Shown here: in pieces, positions 48,101 to 56,758 of the stretch | How positions within the stretch are numbered: the stretch's first letter is position 1 | Layout: each line of letters begins with the position of its first letter | NCBI RefSeq assembly: GCF_016767175.1 | Contig: NZ_CP068564.1 | Span: 1,984,001-2,048,000, forward strand | Origin: Keratinibaculum paraultunense | GTDB lineage: Bacteria; Bacillota; Clostridia; Tissierellales; Tepidimicrobiaceae | Reading direction: 5' to 3' | Length of the DNA: 64,000 nucleotides | The notes under the pieces: model-generated | Seen by the model: the letters and a program-made list of their open reading frames with translations, nothing else | Told to the model about the DNA's origin: nothing | Database searches by the model: none | Program-made: the position numbers and the translations under genes

Positions 48101-48695
48101 CATCAAACAGCTCTATTCTAAAAGGAGTATCATAATTTGGTGAATAAAAATCTAATATTCCACCTCTAATGCTAAATTGCCCTACTCCTTCTACCATTGT
48201 CTCCCTTTCATATCCACAGGATATAAGTTTCTCTGTTAATCCCTCTAAATCTACTATATCTCCTTGTTTAATATTTATCATATATTTCTTAAATATATCT
48301 GGTGCTATTAATTTAGTGAGTAAACTTTCTATTGAGGCAATTACTATAACTGGTTCTTTGGATAACAATCTAGAAAGAACTCGCAATCTTTGATTATTTA
48401 CCTCTGTACTTATTGCATCTACTTTATAAAAAAGTATCTCTCTAGTAGGATAAAACTCTACTATATTTTCATCAAAATTTTTAATATCCTCATAAATCCT
48501 CCTAGCTTTATTATCATCATGAGTGATGACTAATACTTGTTTCTTCATATCTTGATTTAAAGCATAAACTATATGCCCTAAGTTTTCATCAATTATCCCA
48601 TGGGTAGATATAGGAGTTTTATTTAGTTTTATATCCTCCAAAAGCTTTTTATAAGAAGCTAAATTTTTTAGTGGATCTATAAATATATTTTGCAT
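45177..48695 (-). CDS. mfd: Transcription-repair coupling factor Mfd
   Basis: The 1172-residue translocase removes RNA polymerase stalled at DNA lesions and recruits UvrA. The N-terminal UvrB-like region has EFYPTREILFYKVDAIS and VGQFSIRGGILDFYSP. The polymerase-interaction domain has IGDYVVHENHGIGKYEGI. The helicase has Walker A GDVGYGKTEVALRAA near residue 655, DEEQRFGVKHKEKLK, and the QLRGRVGRTNRVAYAYL motif VI. The C-terminal TRCF domain is present. The length is normal. Confidence 0.97.
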   Translation of the reverse strand: MQNIFIDPLKNLASYKKLLEDIKLNKTPISTHGIIDENLGHIVYALNQDMKKQVLVITHDDNKARRIYEDIKNFDENIVEFYPTREILFYKVDAISTEVNNQRLRVLSRLLSKEPVIVIASIESLLTKLIAPDIFKKYMINIKQGDIVDLEGLTEKLISCGYERETMVEGVGQFSIRGGILDFYSPNYDTPFRIELFDDEVDSIRSFDLLSQRSLEVVDSILISPVKEVFIIDEYRNNIISNIKKDINRGIKKLKTDSEVRTTIEDKFESYLEEIKEKLHISNMDMITPYIPENYLSSILKYMDFDGLIFMDEPERLRERYDSIKEQFLLQYSQAFEVGEALSKHENMLYEYMHIVEDINEKVCITNTALIKQDTLFKPKSILKFTSKSMQYFHSNMKILKDELEHYKYRGYKVIILAGTKKKAKILYDNLMNMGLECSYIEDTDREIKSGQVFITTGKITRGFEYSDIKFAIISEGEIYGTYKGRTKKTKKRSKEETISFSDLNIGDYVVHENHGIGKYEGIEQLDIQGVKKDYLTIAYKGNDKLYVPVEQMNLIQKYIGADSVKPKINRLSSPEWAKTKQRAKKAVEDMAKDLLELYAKRESQQGYAFSKDTPWQREFEDLFPYEETEGQLRSIEEIKRDMESNRPMDRLLCGDVGYGKTEVALRAAFKAVMDGKQVAFLVPTTILAQQHYNTMIERFDPFPIKIAMLSRFRTALNQKDIVDGLRKGTIDIVVGTHRLLSKDVAFKDLGLLIIDEEQRFGVKHKEKLKKLKENVDVLTLTATPIPRTLHMSLIGIRDMSIIEEPPEERYPVQTYVVEFNEQMIREAILKEIERGGQVYFVYNRVDTIDKMAIKLKDLVPEANIAVGHGQMSERQLEKIMMDFISMKYNVLVSTTIIETGLDIPNVNTIIIYNADKMGLSQLYQLRGRVGRTNRVAYAYLTYEKDKVLTEIAEKRLRAIKDFTEFGSGFKIAMRDLEIRGAGNLLGVEQHGHIEAIGYDLYVKFLNETIKKLKGEKIEEVVNTSIDLNIDGYIPTSYIEDEEQKIDIYKKIAVIENLEDYRELIDELIDRFGDLPIEVKNLLDISYIKNIAGTCHINNIYQSEDTLILEFSSIEYISPDLIHYLSKEYGRRISFDLSNNPSFKYRFRKNMLTELKELVEKISGFHNMTNNI

Positions 48696-48732
48696 TTAAT
48701 CAGCTCCTTAAACATATACAGTAGCCCAGGAA

Positions 48733-49314
48733 CTATTCCTGGGCTTCCTTTTTTTTTATGTTAAATTTATTCATTGCATTATCTATGCCACAAGTTATAA
48801 TGGTTTCCACTGCTAATGCTGCATTTAGCACAGCTTCTTCTATATATGGTTTTTCTTCTTTTGAAAATTTACTTAATACAAAGTCTGCTAGATCTTGTTC
48901 CTCTCTTTTTTTCCCTATGCCAATCTTTATTCTCGGAAAATCTTGACTCCCTAATTGATATATTATAGATTTTAATCCATTATGTCCTCCATCACTACCC
49001 TTTTTTCTAATACGTATAGTACCAAATTCAATATCTACATCATCTACTATTACTATTATATTCTCTAATGGTATTTTGTAGAAATTATATAAATCTAATA
49101 CTGCTATACCACTGTTATTCATATAGGTTTGAGGTTTTAAGAGTATAACCTTTTCTCCTCCAATTATACCTTCTCCATATATGGATTTAAATTTTATTTT
49201 ATTTAAATTTATATTATTTCTATCAGCCAACAACTCTACAGTTTTAAAGCCTACATTATGTCTGGTACCAGAATAGTTTCTACCTGGATTTCCTAAACCT
49301 ACTACTGCAAACAA
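48733..49314 (-). CDS. pth: Peptidyl-tRNA hydrolase
   Basis: The 193-residue enzyme releases peptides from peptidyl-tRNA. It shows VGLGNPGRNYSGTRHNVGF with the catalytic His near residue 20, KPQTYMNNSGIAV, VDDVDIEFG and RKKGSDGGHNGLKSI. It lies 18 bases after prs. A 9-bp hairpin (48724-48744) overlaps its end but lacks a U-run in this direction, so transcription into mfd is likely. Confidence 0.96.
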   Translation of the reverse strand: MFAVVGLGNPGRNYSGTRHNVGFKTVELLADRNNINLNKIKFKSIYGEGIIGGEKVILLKPQTYMNNSGIAVLDLYNFYKIPLENIIVIVDDVDIEFGTIRIRKKGSDGGHNGLKSIIYQLGSQDFPRIKIGIGKKREEQDLADFVLSKFSKEEKPYIEEAVLNAALAVETIITCGIDNAMNKFNIKKKEAQE

Positions 49315-49331
49315 TTTATCACCTCATATAC

Positions 49332-50279
49332 TTAATCAAATAGTATGCTTACAGATTCATTATCATGAATTCTTTTTATAACTTCAGCAAACATAGGTGC
49401 AACACTTACCACTTCTATCTTGTCAATCTTCTTTTCTTCTTCTAGTGGAATAGTATCTGTAACAACAAATTTTTCTATTACTGATTCTTCTATTCTTTCT
49501 ATTGCTGGTCCTGATAAAACTGGGTGAGTTGCACAAGCATATACCTTCTTAGCTCCAAAGTTCTTTAAAACTTGAGCAGCTTTAGTAATCGTTCCTGCAG
49601 TATCTATTATATCATCCACTATTATTGCATTTTTACCTTCAATATCTCCAATTATATTCATAACTTCTGAAACATTTGCTTTAGGTCTTCTCTTCTCAAT
49701 TATAGCTATAGGTAAATCTAGAAGGTTAGCGAAATTTCTTGCTCTAGTTACTCCACCTAAATCTGGAGAAACTATAACTGTTTCCCTATCAACAATTTTT
49801 TTAAAATATTCGGCAAGAATAGGGACTCCTGACAAATGATCTACAGGTAAATTAAAATATCCTTGAATTTGTCCAGCATGTAAATCCATACTTACAACTC
49901 TATCGATACCTGCTACAGTTAACAAATCTGCAACCAACTTAGCTGTTATAGGTTCTCTAGCTTTAGTCTTTCTATCTTGCCTTGCATAGCCATAGTAAGG
50001 AATTACTGCATTTATTCTACCAGCAGATGCTCTTTTAAAAGCGTCTATCAATATTAATAACTCCATTAAGTTATTATTTACTGGGGTGCAAGTAGGTTGA
50101 ATTAAAAACAAATCTGAACCTCTAACAGTTTCATCAATATTTACAAATATTTCTCCGTCGCTAAATTTTCCAACTTCACAGCGACCACAAGGTACTCCAA
50201 GTTCTTTACATATATCTTCTGCCAACTTTTTATTGGCATTTCCTGAAAATACTTTAATATCTCCTCTGCATAAATTCAT
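49332..50279 (-). CDS. prs: Ribose-phosphate pyrophosphokinase
   Basis: The 315-residue enzyme makes PRPP for nucleotide, His and Trp synthesis. The catalytic flexible loop is [16 protein letters not shown] near residue 95, followed by [20 protein letters not shown] and the PRPP-binding motif [15 protein letters not shown] near 218. The length is typical. It sits 20 bases downstream of glmU, as in Bacillus. Confidence 0.97.
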   Translation of the reverse strand: MNLCRGDIKVFSGNANKKLAEDICKELGVPCGRCEVGKFSDGEIFVNIDETVRGSDLFLIQPTCTPVNNNLMELLILIDAFKRASAGRINAVIPYYGYARQDRKTKAREPITAKLVADLLTVAGIDRVVSMDLHAGQIQGYFNLPVDHLSGVPILAEYFKKIVDRETVIVSPDLGGVTRARNFANLLDLPIAIIEKRRPKANVSEVMNIIGDIEGKNAIIVDDIIDTAGTITKAAQVLKNFGAKKVYACATHPVLSGPAIERIEESVIEKFVVTDTIPLEEEKKIDKIEVVSVAPMFAEVIKRIHDNESVSILFD

Positions 50280-50298
50280 TCTGCATTCCTCCTATAGT

Positions 50299-51687
50299 TT
50301 ATTTGTCTTTTTTTAAATATCCTTTTTTTTCTACCCAACCTTCTTTATTTATTTGCCTAGCTCTAGCAATTGACAAATTCCCTTCAGGCACATCTTCAGT
50401 AATAGTTGAACCTGCTGCTACATAACCCCATTCTTTTACAATCACAGGAGCTACTAAATTAGCATTACTTCCGATAAAAGCATTGTCTTTAACAATTGTT
50501 CTAAATTTAGTTTGTCCATTATAATTTACAAATACTACACCACAGCCAATATTTACATTTTTCCCTACGTCTGCATCTCCTATATAAGCTAAATGTCCCG
50601 CCTTAGAATTATCTCCCATAGTAGAGTTCTTTACTTCTACAAAATTACCTATTCTTATATTTTTACCTAAATGGCTATTGGGTCTAAGATGAGCATAAGG
50701 TCCTATGCTACATTCATCACCTACACTACTTTCTGTTATGGTAGATGAATATATTTTTACCTTATTTCCTATCTTACTGTTCTCAATCCTACAGTTTTCC
50801 CCTATGATACAATCCTCGCCTATGATAGTACTTCCCGTAAGTATAGTCCCTGGATATATTATGCTATCCTTTCCTATAATAACCCCATCTTCTATATATG
50901 TGTTTTCTGGATTTATAAGAGTAACCCCTTTCAACATATACTTTTCATTTATCCTCTGTCTCATAATCTTTTCACAATAAGCTAACTGCTTTCTAGAATT
51001 AATACCATATATTTCTGTTTCTTCATCTATGGTATATGCACCTACACTATAACCTTCTTCCTTTAGTATTTTAATTACATCAGTTATATAATATTCTCTT
51101 TGTGCATTATCATTATCTATCTTTCCTAAGGCATATTTAAGTAATTTTCCATTAAAACAATATATACCAGAGTTAATCTCATTAACTTTTAATTCTTCCT
51201 CATTTGCATCATTGTGTTCTACTATTTTTAATATATGCCCTTTTTTATCCCTAATAACTCTACCATATCCTGTAGGATCTTTTAAGTAAGCTGTTAAAAC
51301 TGTACCATCATATTTATACTTTTTATGATATTCAATAAGTTTTTTAATAGTATTAGCTGTTATTAGTGGAGTATCACCATATAATATTACTACATTATTA
51401 TCATCTTGTACACAATCAATTGCTTGCATTACTGCATAACCTGTACCATAAGGATATTCTTCTCCTGTGGGTTGAATTCTAAAAACTACATCTGAGTCTT
51501 TAAACTCCTCTATAACCTTATCTCCTCCATGACCTACTACTACATAATTTAAATCTATATGAGCTCCTTTACTTGCCTCTATCACATATTGTAGCATAGG
51601 CTTACCGCATATTTTATGTAATACTTTAGGTTTACTGGATTTCATCCTTGTACCTTCTCCTGCTGCTAATATTATAGCTATATTCAT
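50299..51687 (-). CDS. glmU: Bifunctional GlmU: UDP-GlcNAc pyrophosphorylase and GlcN-1-P acetyltransferase
   Basis: The 462-residue enzyme makes UDP-GlcNAc for cell wall synthesis. The N-terminal uridyltransferase has LAAGEGTRMKSSKPKVLHK (residues 7-25), YGTGYAVMQA and YGDTPLI. The C-terminal half is a left-handed beta-helix of hexapeptide repeats (IIGEDCIIGENCRIENS) ending with the acetyl-CoA site segment HLAYIGDADVGKNVNIG and FIGSNANLVAPV. Length and order are as in Bacillus gcaD. Confidence 0.97.
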   Translation of the reverse strand: MNIAIILAAGEGTRMKSSKPKVLHKICGKPMLQYVIEASKGAHIDLNYVVVGHGGDKVIEEFKDSDVVFRIQPTGEEYPYGTGYAVMQAIDCVQDDNNVVILYGDTPLITANTIKKLIEYHKKYKYDGTVLTAYLKDPTGYGRVIRDKKGHILKIVEHNDANEEELKVNEINSGIYCFNGKLLKYALGKIDNDNAQREYYITDVIKILKEEGYSVGAYTIDEETEIYGINSRKQLAYCEKIMRQRINEKYMLKGVTLINPENTYIEDGVIIGKDSIIYPGTILTGSTIIGEDCIIGENCRIENSKIGNKVKIYSSTITESSVGDECSIGPYAHLRPNSHLGKNIRIGNFVEVKNSTMGDNSKAGHLAYIGDADVGKNVNIGCGVVFVNYNGQTKFRTIVKDNAFIGSNANLVAPVIVKEWGYVAAGSTITEDVPEGNLSIARARQINKEGWVEKKGYLKKDK

Positions 51688-51794
51688 AATAACACCTCAT
51701 TTTAAATTTATCTATCCAATAATATTTTAACCTATTTCACACATATGTCCAATGTTAAAGCTAAAATAATTTTATTTTAAATTTTATATTCATG

Positions 51795-51818
51795 TAAAAA
51801 AGGACCTTTAGGTCCTTA
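51795..51818 (-). terminator. spoVG terminator
   Basis: AAGGACC/GGTCCTT with a four-base loop ends in six Ts on the minus strand, overlapping the end of the spoVG region. It separates spoVG from glmU. Confidence 0.85.
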
Positions 51819-51819
51819 A

Positions 51820-52083
51820 TTACTCAGATGCTAATATTTTTTCATATTCATCTAAAACTGCATCTTGAATCTTTTTTCTAGTTTCAGCATTAATTGGATG
51901 GGCTATATCCCTAAATTCTCCATCTGCTATTTTTCTACTAGGCATTGCTATAAATAAACCATTTTGTCCTTCGATTATTTTTATATCATGGACAACAAAC
52001 TCATTGTCAAAGGTTACAGATACAATTGCTTTCATTTTACCTTCTTCCGTAACCTTTCTTACCCTTACGTCAGTTACCTTCAC
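51820..52083 (-). CDS. spoVG: Septation/regulatory protein SpoVG
   Basis: The 87-residue protein, starting at GTG 52083 ([11 protein letters not shown]), aligns with B. subtilis SpoVG from its first residue. GTG codons at 52098 and 52095 would lie inside the AAGGTGGTGA ribosome binding site, so they are rejected. The conserved core is [20 protein letters not shown] and [20 protein letters not shown]. SpoVG is a small nucleic-acid-binding regulator of septation, sporulation and virulence genes. It has an exact sigma-H promoter upstream. Confidence 0.96.
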   Translation of the reverse strand: MKVTDVRVRKVTEEGKMKAIVSVTFDNEFVVHDIKIIEGQNGLFIAMPSRKIADGEFRDIAHPINAETRKKIQDAVLDEYEKILASE

Positions 52084-52142
52084 AGAATAATTCACCACCT
52101 TCCTCAGAAGTCAAACTTAAATAATATTGTTGAATATTCACT

Positions 52143-52171
52143 ATATTCTTTATATTTTTAAAAAATCCTTC
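52143..52171 (-). promoter_or_regulatory. Sigma-H promoter of spoVG
   Basis: On the minus strand GAAGGATTT (52171-52163), 11 bases, then AAAGAATAT (52151-52143) fit every position of the sigma-H consensus RnAGGAwww-N11/12-RnnGAATww. spoVG is the classic sigma-H target in Bacillus. Confidence 0.85.
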
Positions 52172-52321
52172 TTATTTTTAAAAAAGTATTTTATTTTTTT
52201 AAATAACTGCATATTTATTTATTTAATACTTATTTTTATAAATTTGATAAATTAAGTATTATAAAGTCCCTTTAAGTAATAAAACCCTTATAAATGTTGC
52301 CTTTTTATTATTATAGTAATA

Positions 52322-52330
52322 TGATATAAT
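52322..52330 (+). promoter_or_regulatory. Extended -10 promoter of murC
   Basis: TGATATAAT is a perfect extended -10 (TGnTATAAT), 105 bases upstream of the murC start; the -35 region is T-rich without a clear hexamer. The rest of 52172-52435 is AT-rich and shows no gene. Confidence 0.65.
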
Positions 52331-52435
52331 CAAACAGTGACAAAAAAATTAAAATAGAATAAAATAATATTAATATTCAACTTGGTAATAATAGAAAGAG
52401 AAACTTTTAATTTGAACTGTATAGGAGGTAAATTT

Positions 52436-53836
52436 ATGTTTTCATTTTCTATAAATGACCACGAATATAATCATGTTCATTTCATAGGTATTGGTGGAAT
52501 TAGCATGAGTGGTCTAGCAGAAATTTTATTAACAGAAGGTTATAAAGTTTCTGGCTCTGACACGAATAATAGTTATATAATAGAAAGATTAAAAAAGCTA
52601 GGTGCTGATATACATATAGGACATAGTAAAGATAATATAAAAGGTGCAGATTTAGTAGTATATACTGATGCAATATCTGATGATAATGAAGAATTGATGG
52701 AGGCATTTAATAATAATATACCCACTGTAGATAGAGCTACATTTTTAGGTGCTATTATGAAAAATTATACTAATTCTATTGCTGTATCTGGTACTCATGG
52801 TAAAACTACTACCACTAGCATGTTAGCTACAATATTTAATCGTTCCACTTTAAATCCAACAATATTGTTAGGAGGACAATTAAATGAAATAGGGGGTAAT
52901 GTAAAATTAGGATCAAAAGAATATATACTAACAGAAGCTTGTGAATATAAAGGTAATATATTAAAGTATTATCCTACTATGGCAATTATATTAAACATGG
53001 AAGAAGATCATCTAGATTATTTTAAAAATTTAGATCATATTGTGGATACTTTTGTTGAATATGGAAAAAATATTCCACCTGAAGGCTATTTGATTATAAA
53101 TATAGATGATATAAATGCTCAAAGAGTTATAGACAACACAAAAGCAAATGTAATTACCTTTGGCATAGAAAAAAATGCCCATTATACAGCTGAAAATATA
53201 TCTTTTAGTCCAGAAGGCTATCCAAATTTTATGCTAAATATAAAAGGTAAAGCTTTATACCCAATACAATTAAACGTAATGGGTAAACATAATATATACA
53301 ATGCCCTAGCTAGCATTGCTGCAAGCCATACTTTAGGTATCCCTATTGAAACCATAATAGAAGCTATAGAAAGCTATAAAGGTGTTCAAAGAAGATTGGA
53401 ACTAAAAGGAATTAAAAATGGCATAAAAATAATAGATGATTATGCCCACCATCCAACAGAAATTAAAGCTTCATTAGAAGCTTTACATAACTCTACTAAT
53501 GGTCATGTTTGGTGTGTATTTCAACCTCATACCTATACCAGAACAAAACTATTATTAGATAGCTTTACTGAATCCTTTTCAAATGCATACAAAGTTATAA
53601 TACCTGATATATATGCTGCAAGAGAAAAGGATACAGGACTAATTCACTCTACAGATTTAGTAGATGCACTTATTAAAAATGGTGTAGATGCTAAATATAT
53701 GTCTTCATTTGAGGAAATAGAAAACTATTTATTAGATAATGCTGAAAGTGGTGATGTTATAATCACAATGGGTGCTGGAAATGTATATACTATTGGAGAA
53801 TCCTTATTGAAAAACAACAAAAAAGAAGCAATTTAA
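52436..53836 (+). CDS. murC: UDP-N-acetylmuramate-L-alanine ligase
   Basis: The 466-residue Mur ligase adds L-Ala to UDP-MurNAc in peptidoglycan synthesis. The N-terminal Rossmann motif is HFIGIGGISMSGLAEI, the ATP site VSGTHGKTTTTSMLA near residue 116, followed by LTEACEYKGNILKYYP and IIDDYAHHPTEIKASL in the C-terminal domain. A longer frame starts at 52382, but AGGAGG lies just before ATG 52436, which is used. It is the first plus-strand housekeeping gene, divergent from spoVG. Confidence 0.96.
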   Translation: MFSFSINDHEYNHVHFIGIGGISMSGLAEILLTEGYKVSGSDTNNSYIIERLKKLGADIHIGHSKDNIKGADLVVYTDAISDDNEELMEAFNNNIPTVDRATFLGAIMKNYTNSIAVSGTHGKTTTTSMLATIFNRSTLNPTILLGGQLNEIGGNVKLGSKEYILTEACEYKGNILKYYPTMAIILNMEEDHLDYFKNLDHIVDTFVEYGKNIPPEGYLIINIDDINAQRVIDNTKANVITFGIEKNAHYTAENISFSPEGYPNFMLNIKGKALYPIQLNVMGKHNIYNALASIAASHTLGIPIETIIEAIESYKGVQRRLELKGIKNGIKIIDDYAHHPTEIKASLEALHNSTNGHVWCVFQPHTYTRTKLLLDSFTESFSNAYKVIIPDIYAAREKDTGLIHSTDLVDALIKNGVDAKYMSSFEEIENYLLDNAESGDVIITMGAGNVYTIGESLLKNNKKEAI

Positions 53837-53861
53837 CCCCTATTATTTACTAGGGGTTTTT
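53835..53861. terminator. Shared terminator of convergent murC and LCP genes
   Basis: AACCCCTA and TAGGGGTT pair across an eight-base loop, followed on the plus strand by TTTTTC. The LCP stop codon lies inside the right arm. Confidence 0.8.
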
Positions 53862-54830
53862 CACATTATATATTTCTTCTAACAATTTTCTAGTTTCAAA
53901 TGGATCATATATAAAATATGATAAAAGTTTTCCATCAAAAGGCTTAAACTCTGCTACGCCTGGCAATGTAACAAGCTTGAAATTTTCCACTTTCATACCT
54001 GCAAATTTTGTAGCATAGGATAAAGCTTCTGTTATTTTTATATCCGTTTTCGTATATTCCAGCCCTTTCTTTGCTATAATTGGTAAACGATAAGTTAATG
54101 CTTTTTTTACAAAAGATTGGATAAATTGTTGTTGTACTCTTATTCTCCCTAAATCTCCATCTATATATCCTTCTCTTTTATTATTACCTTTTCTATATCT
54201 TAAAAAATCCAAAGCTTTCTTTCCATCTAAAATTTGTCTTCCTTCTTCTATATATATGTCTAAAGGAGGATCTGCTGTAGGATCTTTGTATTTCATAGTA
54301 AAGGGTACCATTACTTCCACTCCTCCTATAGCATCTACCATCTTTTCTACCCCTTCATAATCCACCATTATATAATGATGAATTGGAACTCCTTCTAATA
54401 TGTAGGTTAAAGCCTTCTTTACTCCTTCTATACCATGATCACCATATACAGCATTTATCTTTCTTTGTTCAGCACTATCAAATCCTTTTCTATGAATATA
54501 AGTATCTCTGGGGATTGATATCCCATCCACCTTCTTATTATCCAAATCCACAGAAACAAATATTATAGTATCCGTTCTTATATCTTCCATTCCTAACACC
54601 ATAAAATTAACCCTATTGCTTTTTTCTATTGCCTCTTCAAGAGATGTAAATTCTTCTTTTACTATATCTAATTTTTTATTTTTTTTAATCTTTTCCTTTT
54701 GATGATATCCTCCAGATATATTGGGATATACTAAAGGAGTATTAAACTTTAAATAAGAATAAGAACCTAAATATATAGCAATAAAAAAAAGTATAGAGGA
54801 CACAATAAATGCACTCCAAAAACGTTTCAT
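53850..54830 (-). CDS. LytR-CpsA-Psr (LCP) family protein
   Basis: A 326-residue membrane-anchored enzyme that joins teichoic acids or other glycopolymers to peptidoglycan. One N-terminal membrane helix (FWSAFIVSSILFFIAIYLGSY) is followed by the LCP domain with SIPRDTYIHRKG, GGVEVMVPF, KKALDFLRYRKGN and RQQFIQSF-type residues (arginines and aspartates that bind pyrophosphate). ATG 54830 directly before the membrane helix is chosen over upstream ATGs because AAGGTGG lies eight bases before it. Confidence 0.9.
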   Translation of the reverse strand: MKRFWSAFIVSSILFFIAIYLGSYSYLKFNTPLVYPNISGGYHQKEKIKKNKKLDIVKEEFTSLEEAIEKSNRVNFMVLGMEDIRTDTIIFVSVDLDNKKVDGISIPRDTYIHRKGFDSAEQRKINAVYGDHGIEGVKKALTYILEGVPIHHYIMVDYEGVEKMVDAIGGVEVMVPFTMKYKDPTADPPLDIYIEEGRQILDGKKALDFLRYRKGNNKREGYIDGDLGRIRVQQQFIQSFVKKALTYRLPIIAKKGLEYTKTDIKITEALSYATKFAGMKVENFKLVTLPGVAEFKPFDGKLLSYFIYDPFETRKLLEEIYNVKNP

Positions 54831-54890
54831 GTAATAAGCCACCTTCCATAACATCATTTTTATATATTGTGTCCAATATATACTTTTATA

Positions 54891-54928
54891 TAGCAAAAAT
54901 TCCCTAGTAAACTAGGGAATTTTTGCTA
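54891..54928. terminator. Terminator after the crt-hbd operon
   Basis: TAGCAAAAATTCCCTAGT and its exact complement form an 18-bp stem with a two-base centre, between the hbd stop and the LCP gene. It is symmetrical, so it could work in both directions. Confidence 0.8.
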
Positions 54929-54940
54929 TATATTTACTAT

Positions 54941-55795
54941 TTATTTGTTATAGTCATAAAAACCTTTTTTTGTCTTTCTACCTAAATGTCCACCTCTAAC
55001 CATCTTCCTTAAAAGAGGATGAGCTCTATATTTTGGATCCTTAAATTCTTCATATAATACATCCATAATAGCTAAACAAACATCTAGTCCTATCAAGTCT
55101 GCTAAAGCTAATGGTCCCATTGGATGATTAGCTCCTAATTTCATAGCTTCATCTATATCTTCTGCAGCAGCAACTCCATCTCCTAATATCCCTACTGCTT
55201 CATTTATCATAGGAATCAATATTCTATTTACTACAAATCCAGGAGCCTCTTCTACTTCTACTGGAGTTTTACCTAAATCTTTTGATAGTTCCATAATAGT
55301 ATCCTTTGTTTCTTCTGATGTTCCTATACCCTTTATTACCTCAACTAGTTTCATTACAGGTACTGGATTGAAAAAGTGCATGCCTATTACCTTATCTGGT
55401 CTATTGGTAGCACTTGCTATTTCAGTAATTGATAAGGATGATGTGTTGGTAGCTAATATTGTTTCTTCTTTCACAATTTCATCTAATTTTTTAAATGTTT
55501 CTTTTTTCAAATCCATATCTTCTGCTATTGCTTCTATAATTAGATCGCAATCCTTTAAATCTTCATATTTAGTGGTTATTTCCACTTTATTTAACATAGC
55601 TTCCTTGTCTTCTTTAGTAATCTTTTCCTTTTTAACTAATCTGTCTAAATTCTTATCAACAATTTTTAGGCTACCTCTAGGATCTGAAGGGTCTATATCT
55701 CTAACCCACATTATCACATCATAACCCTTTTGAATAAGTACTTGAACTATGCCTGAAGCCATAGTTCCCCTACCTAATATACCAATTGTTTTCAT
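54941..55795 (-). CDS. hbd: 3-hydroxybutyryl-CoA dehydrogenase
   Basis: The 284-residue NAD-dependent enzyme reduces acetoacetyl-CoA in butyrate formation or does the reverse. The N-terminal dinucleotide site is [16 protein letters not shown]; the catalytic His lies in [33 protein letters not shown]-like and [15 protein letters not shown] segments follow. The length is standard. It is the partner of crt upstream (20-base gap). Thiolase, butyryl-CoA dehydrogenase and etf genes are not in the window. Confidence 0.94.
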   Translation of the reverse strand: MKTIGILGRGTMASGIVQVLIQKGYDVIMWVRDIDPSDPRGSLKIVDKNLDRLVKKEKITKEDKEAMLNKVEITTKYEDLKDCDLIIEAIAEDMDLKKETFKKLDEIVKEETILATNTSSLSITEIASATNRPDKVIGMHFFNPVPVMKLVEVIKGIGTSEETKDTIMELSKDLGKTPVEVEEAPGFVVNRILIPMINEAVGILGDGVAAAEDIDEAMKLGANHPMGPLALADLIGLDVCLAIMDVLYEEFKDPKYRAHPLLRKMVRGGHLGRKTKKGFYDYNK

Positions 55796-55814
55796 AATTT
55801 AACACCTCCAAATA

Positions 55815-56594
55815 TTATTTTAATTTATAATTAGGTTTGCGTTTTTCTAAAAACGCTTTCATACCTTCTTTTTGATCTTCTGTACCAAAACATAATGCAA
55901 ATAAATCTTTTTCAATGTTCATTCCAGTTTCTAAATCTGTTTCTATTCCTCTATTTATAGCTGTTTTAGCAAATCTTACTGCAATTTGCCCATTTTTTAC
56001 AATTTTCTCCGCCATATCCATAGAAACTTCCATAAGTTTTTCAGCTGGAACAACTTTATTTACTAGTCCAATTTCATAAGCTTCTTTTGCATCTATCATT
56101 TCCGATGTAAATATCAATTCTTTAGCCTTTCCTATACCTACTAATCGCGCCAATCTTTGAGTGCCTGCAAATCCTGGAATTATTCCAAGTCCTACTTCTG
56201 GCTGCCCAAATTTTGCTTTTTCAGATGCTATCCTAATATCACAGCACATAGATAATTCACAACCGCCTCCTAAAGCAAATCCATTTACAGCAGCTATTAC
56301 TGGCTTTTCCATTAATTCTATCTTTCTAAAAACTTTAAGCCCATTTTCTGCAAATTTTCTAGCTTCAAGTATATTCATATCTTTCATTTCACCAATATCT
56401 GCTCCTGCAACAAAAGCTCGTCCTTCCCCTGTTATTATAAGTATATGTACTTCTTCATCTGCTGCTATTATATCTACAGCCTCATTTAATTCATCTAACA
56501 CATTAGAATTTAATGCGTTTAATGCATCTGGTCTATTAATGGATAATATACCTATATTGCCTTTTTTTTCAAATAGTAAATGTTCAAAATCCAT
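55815..56594 (-). CDS. crt: Enoyl-CoA hydratase (crotonase)
   Basis: The 259-residue crotonase hydrates crotonyl-CoA. The oxyanion-hole segments are AFVAGADIGEM and NGFALGGGCELSMCCDIRIA, with catalytic glutamates in GGGCEL and FGQPEVGLGIIPG. Upstream frame extends to 56654, but AAAGGAGGG stands six bases before ATG 56594, so that start is chosen. It forms an operon with hbd. Confidence 0.93.
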   Translation of the reverse strand: MDFEHLLFEKKGNIGILSINRPDALNALNSNVLDELNEAVDIIAADEEVHILIITGEGRAFVAGADIGEMKDMNILEARKFAENGLKVFRKIELMEKPVIAAVNGFALGGGCELSMCCDIRIASEKAKFGQPEVGLGIIPGFAGTQRLARLVGIGKAKELIFTSEMIDAKEAYEIGLVNKVVPAEKLMEVSMDMAEKIVKNGQIAVRFAKTAINRGIETDLETGMNIEKDLFALCFGTEDQKEGMKAFLEKRKPNYKLK

Positions 56595-56701
56595 ATTCAT
56601 CCCTCCTTTATGTTTATCTAATTCTAGATTATCAAAAAATATACAAAATTGCAATGATTTTTGTTATATTATTAACAATATTTTTTTTAATTTTCCATAA
56701 A

Positions 56702-56741
56702 AAATTCTACCAAAAAATTTAAATATTTTTTGGTAGAATTT
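56702..56741 (-). terminator. pgi terminator
   Basis: AAATTCTACCAAAAAAT pairs with ATTTTTTGGTAGAATTT across a six-base loop and runs into TTTTTT on the minus strand, after the pgi stop. Confidence 0.85.
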
Positions 56742-56758
56742 AATATTTAACATATAAA

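Noticed and set aside
48724-48744. 9-bp hairpin at the end of pth as a terminator
   Set aside because: The T-run follows it only on the plus strand. On the minus strand, where pth and mfd are transcribed, no U-run follows.
56161-56700. 179-residue plus-strand reading frame
   Set aside because: It is antisense to crt, has no ribosome binding site and its composition is a mirror of the crt codons.
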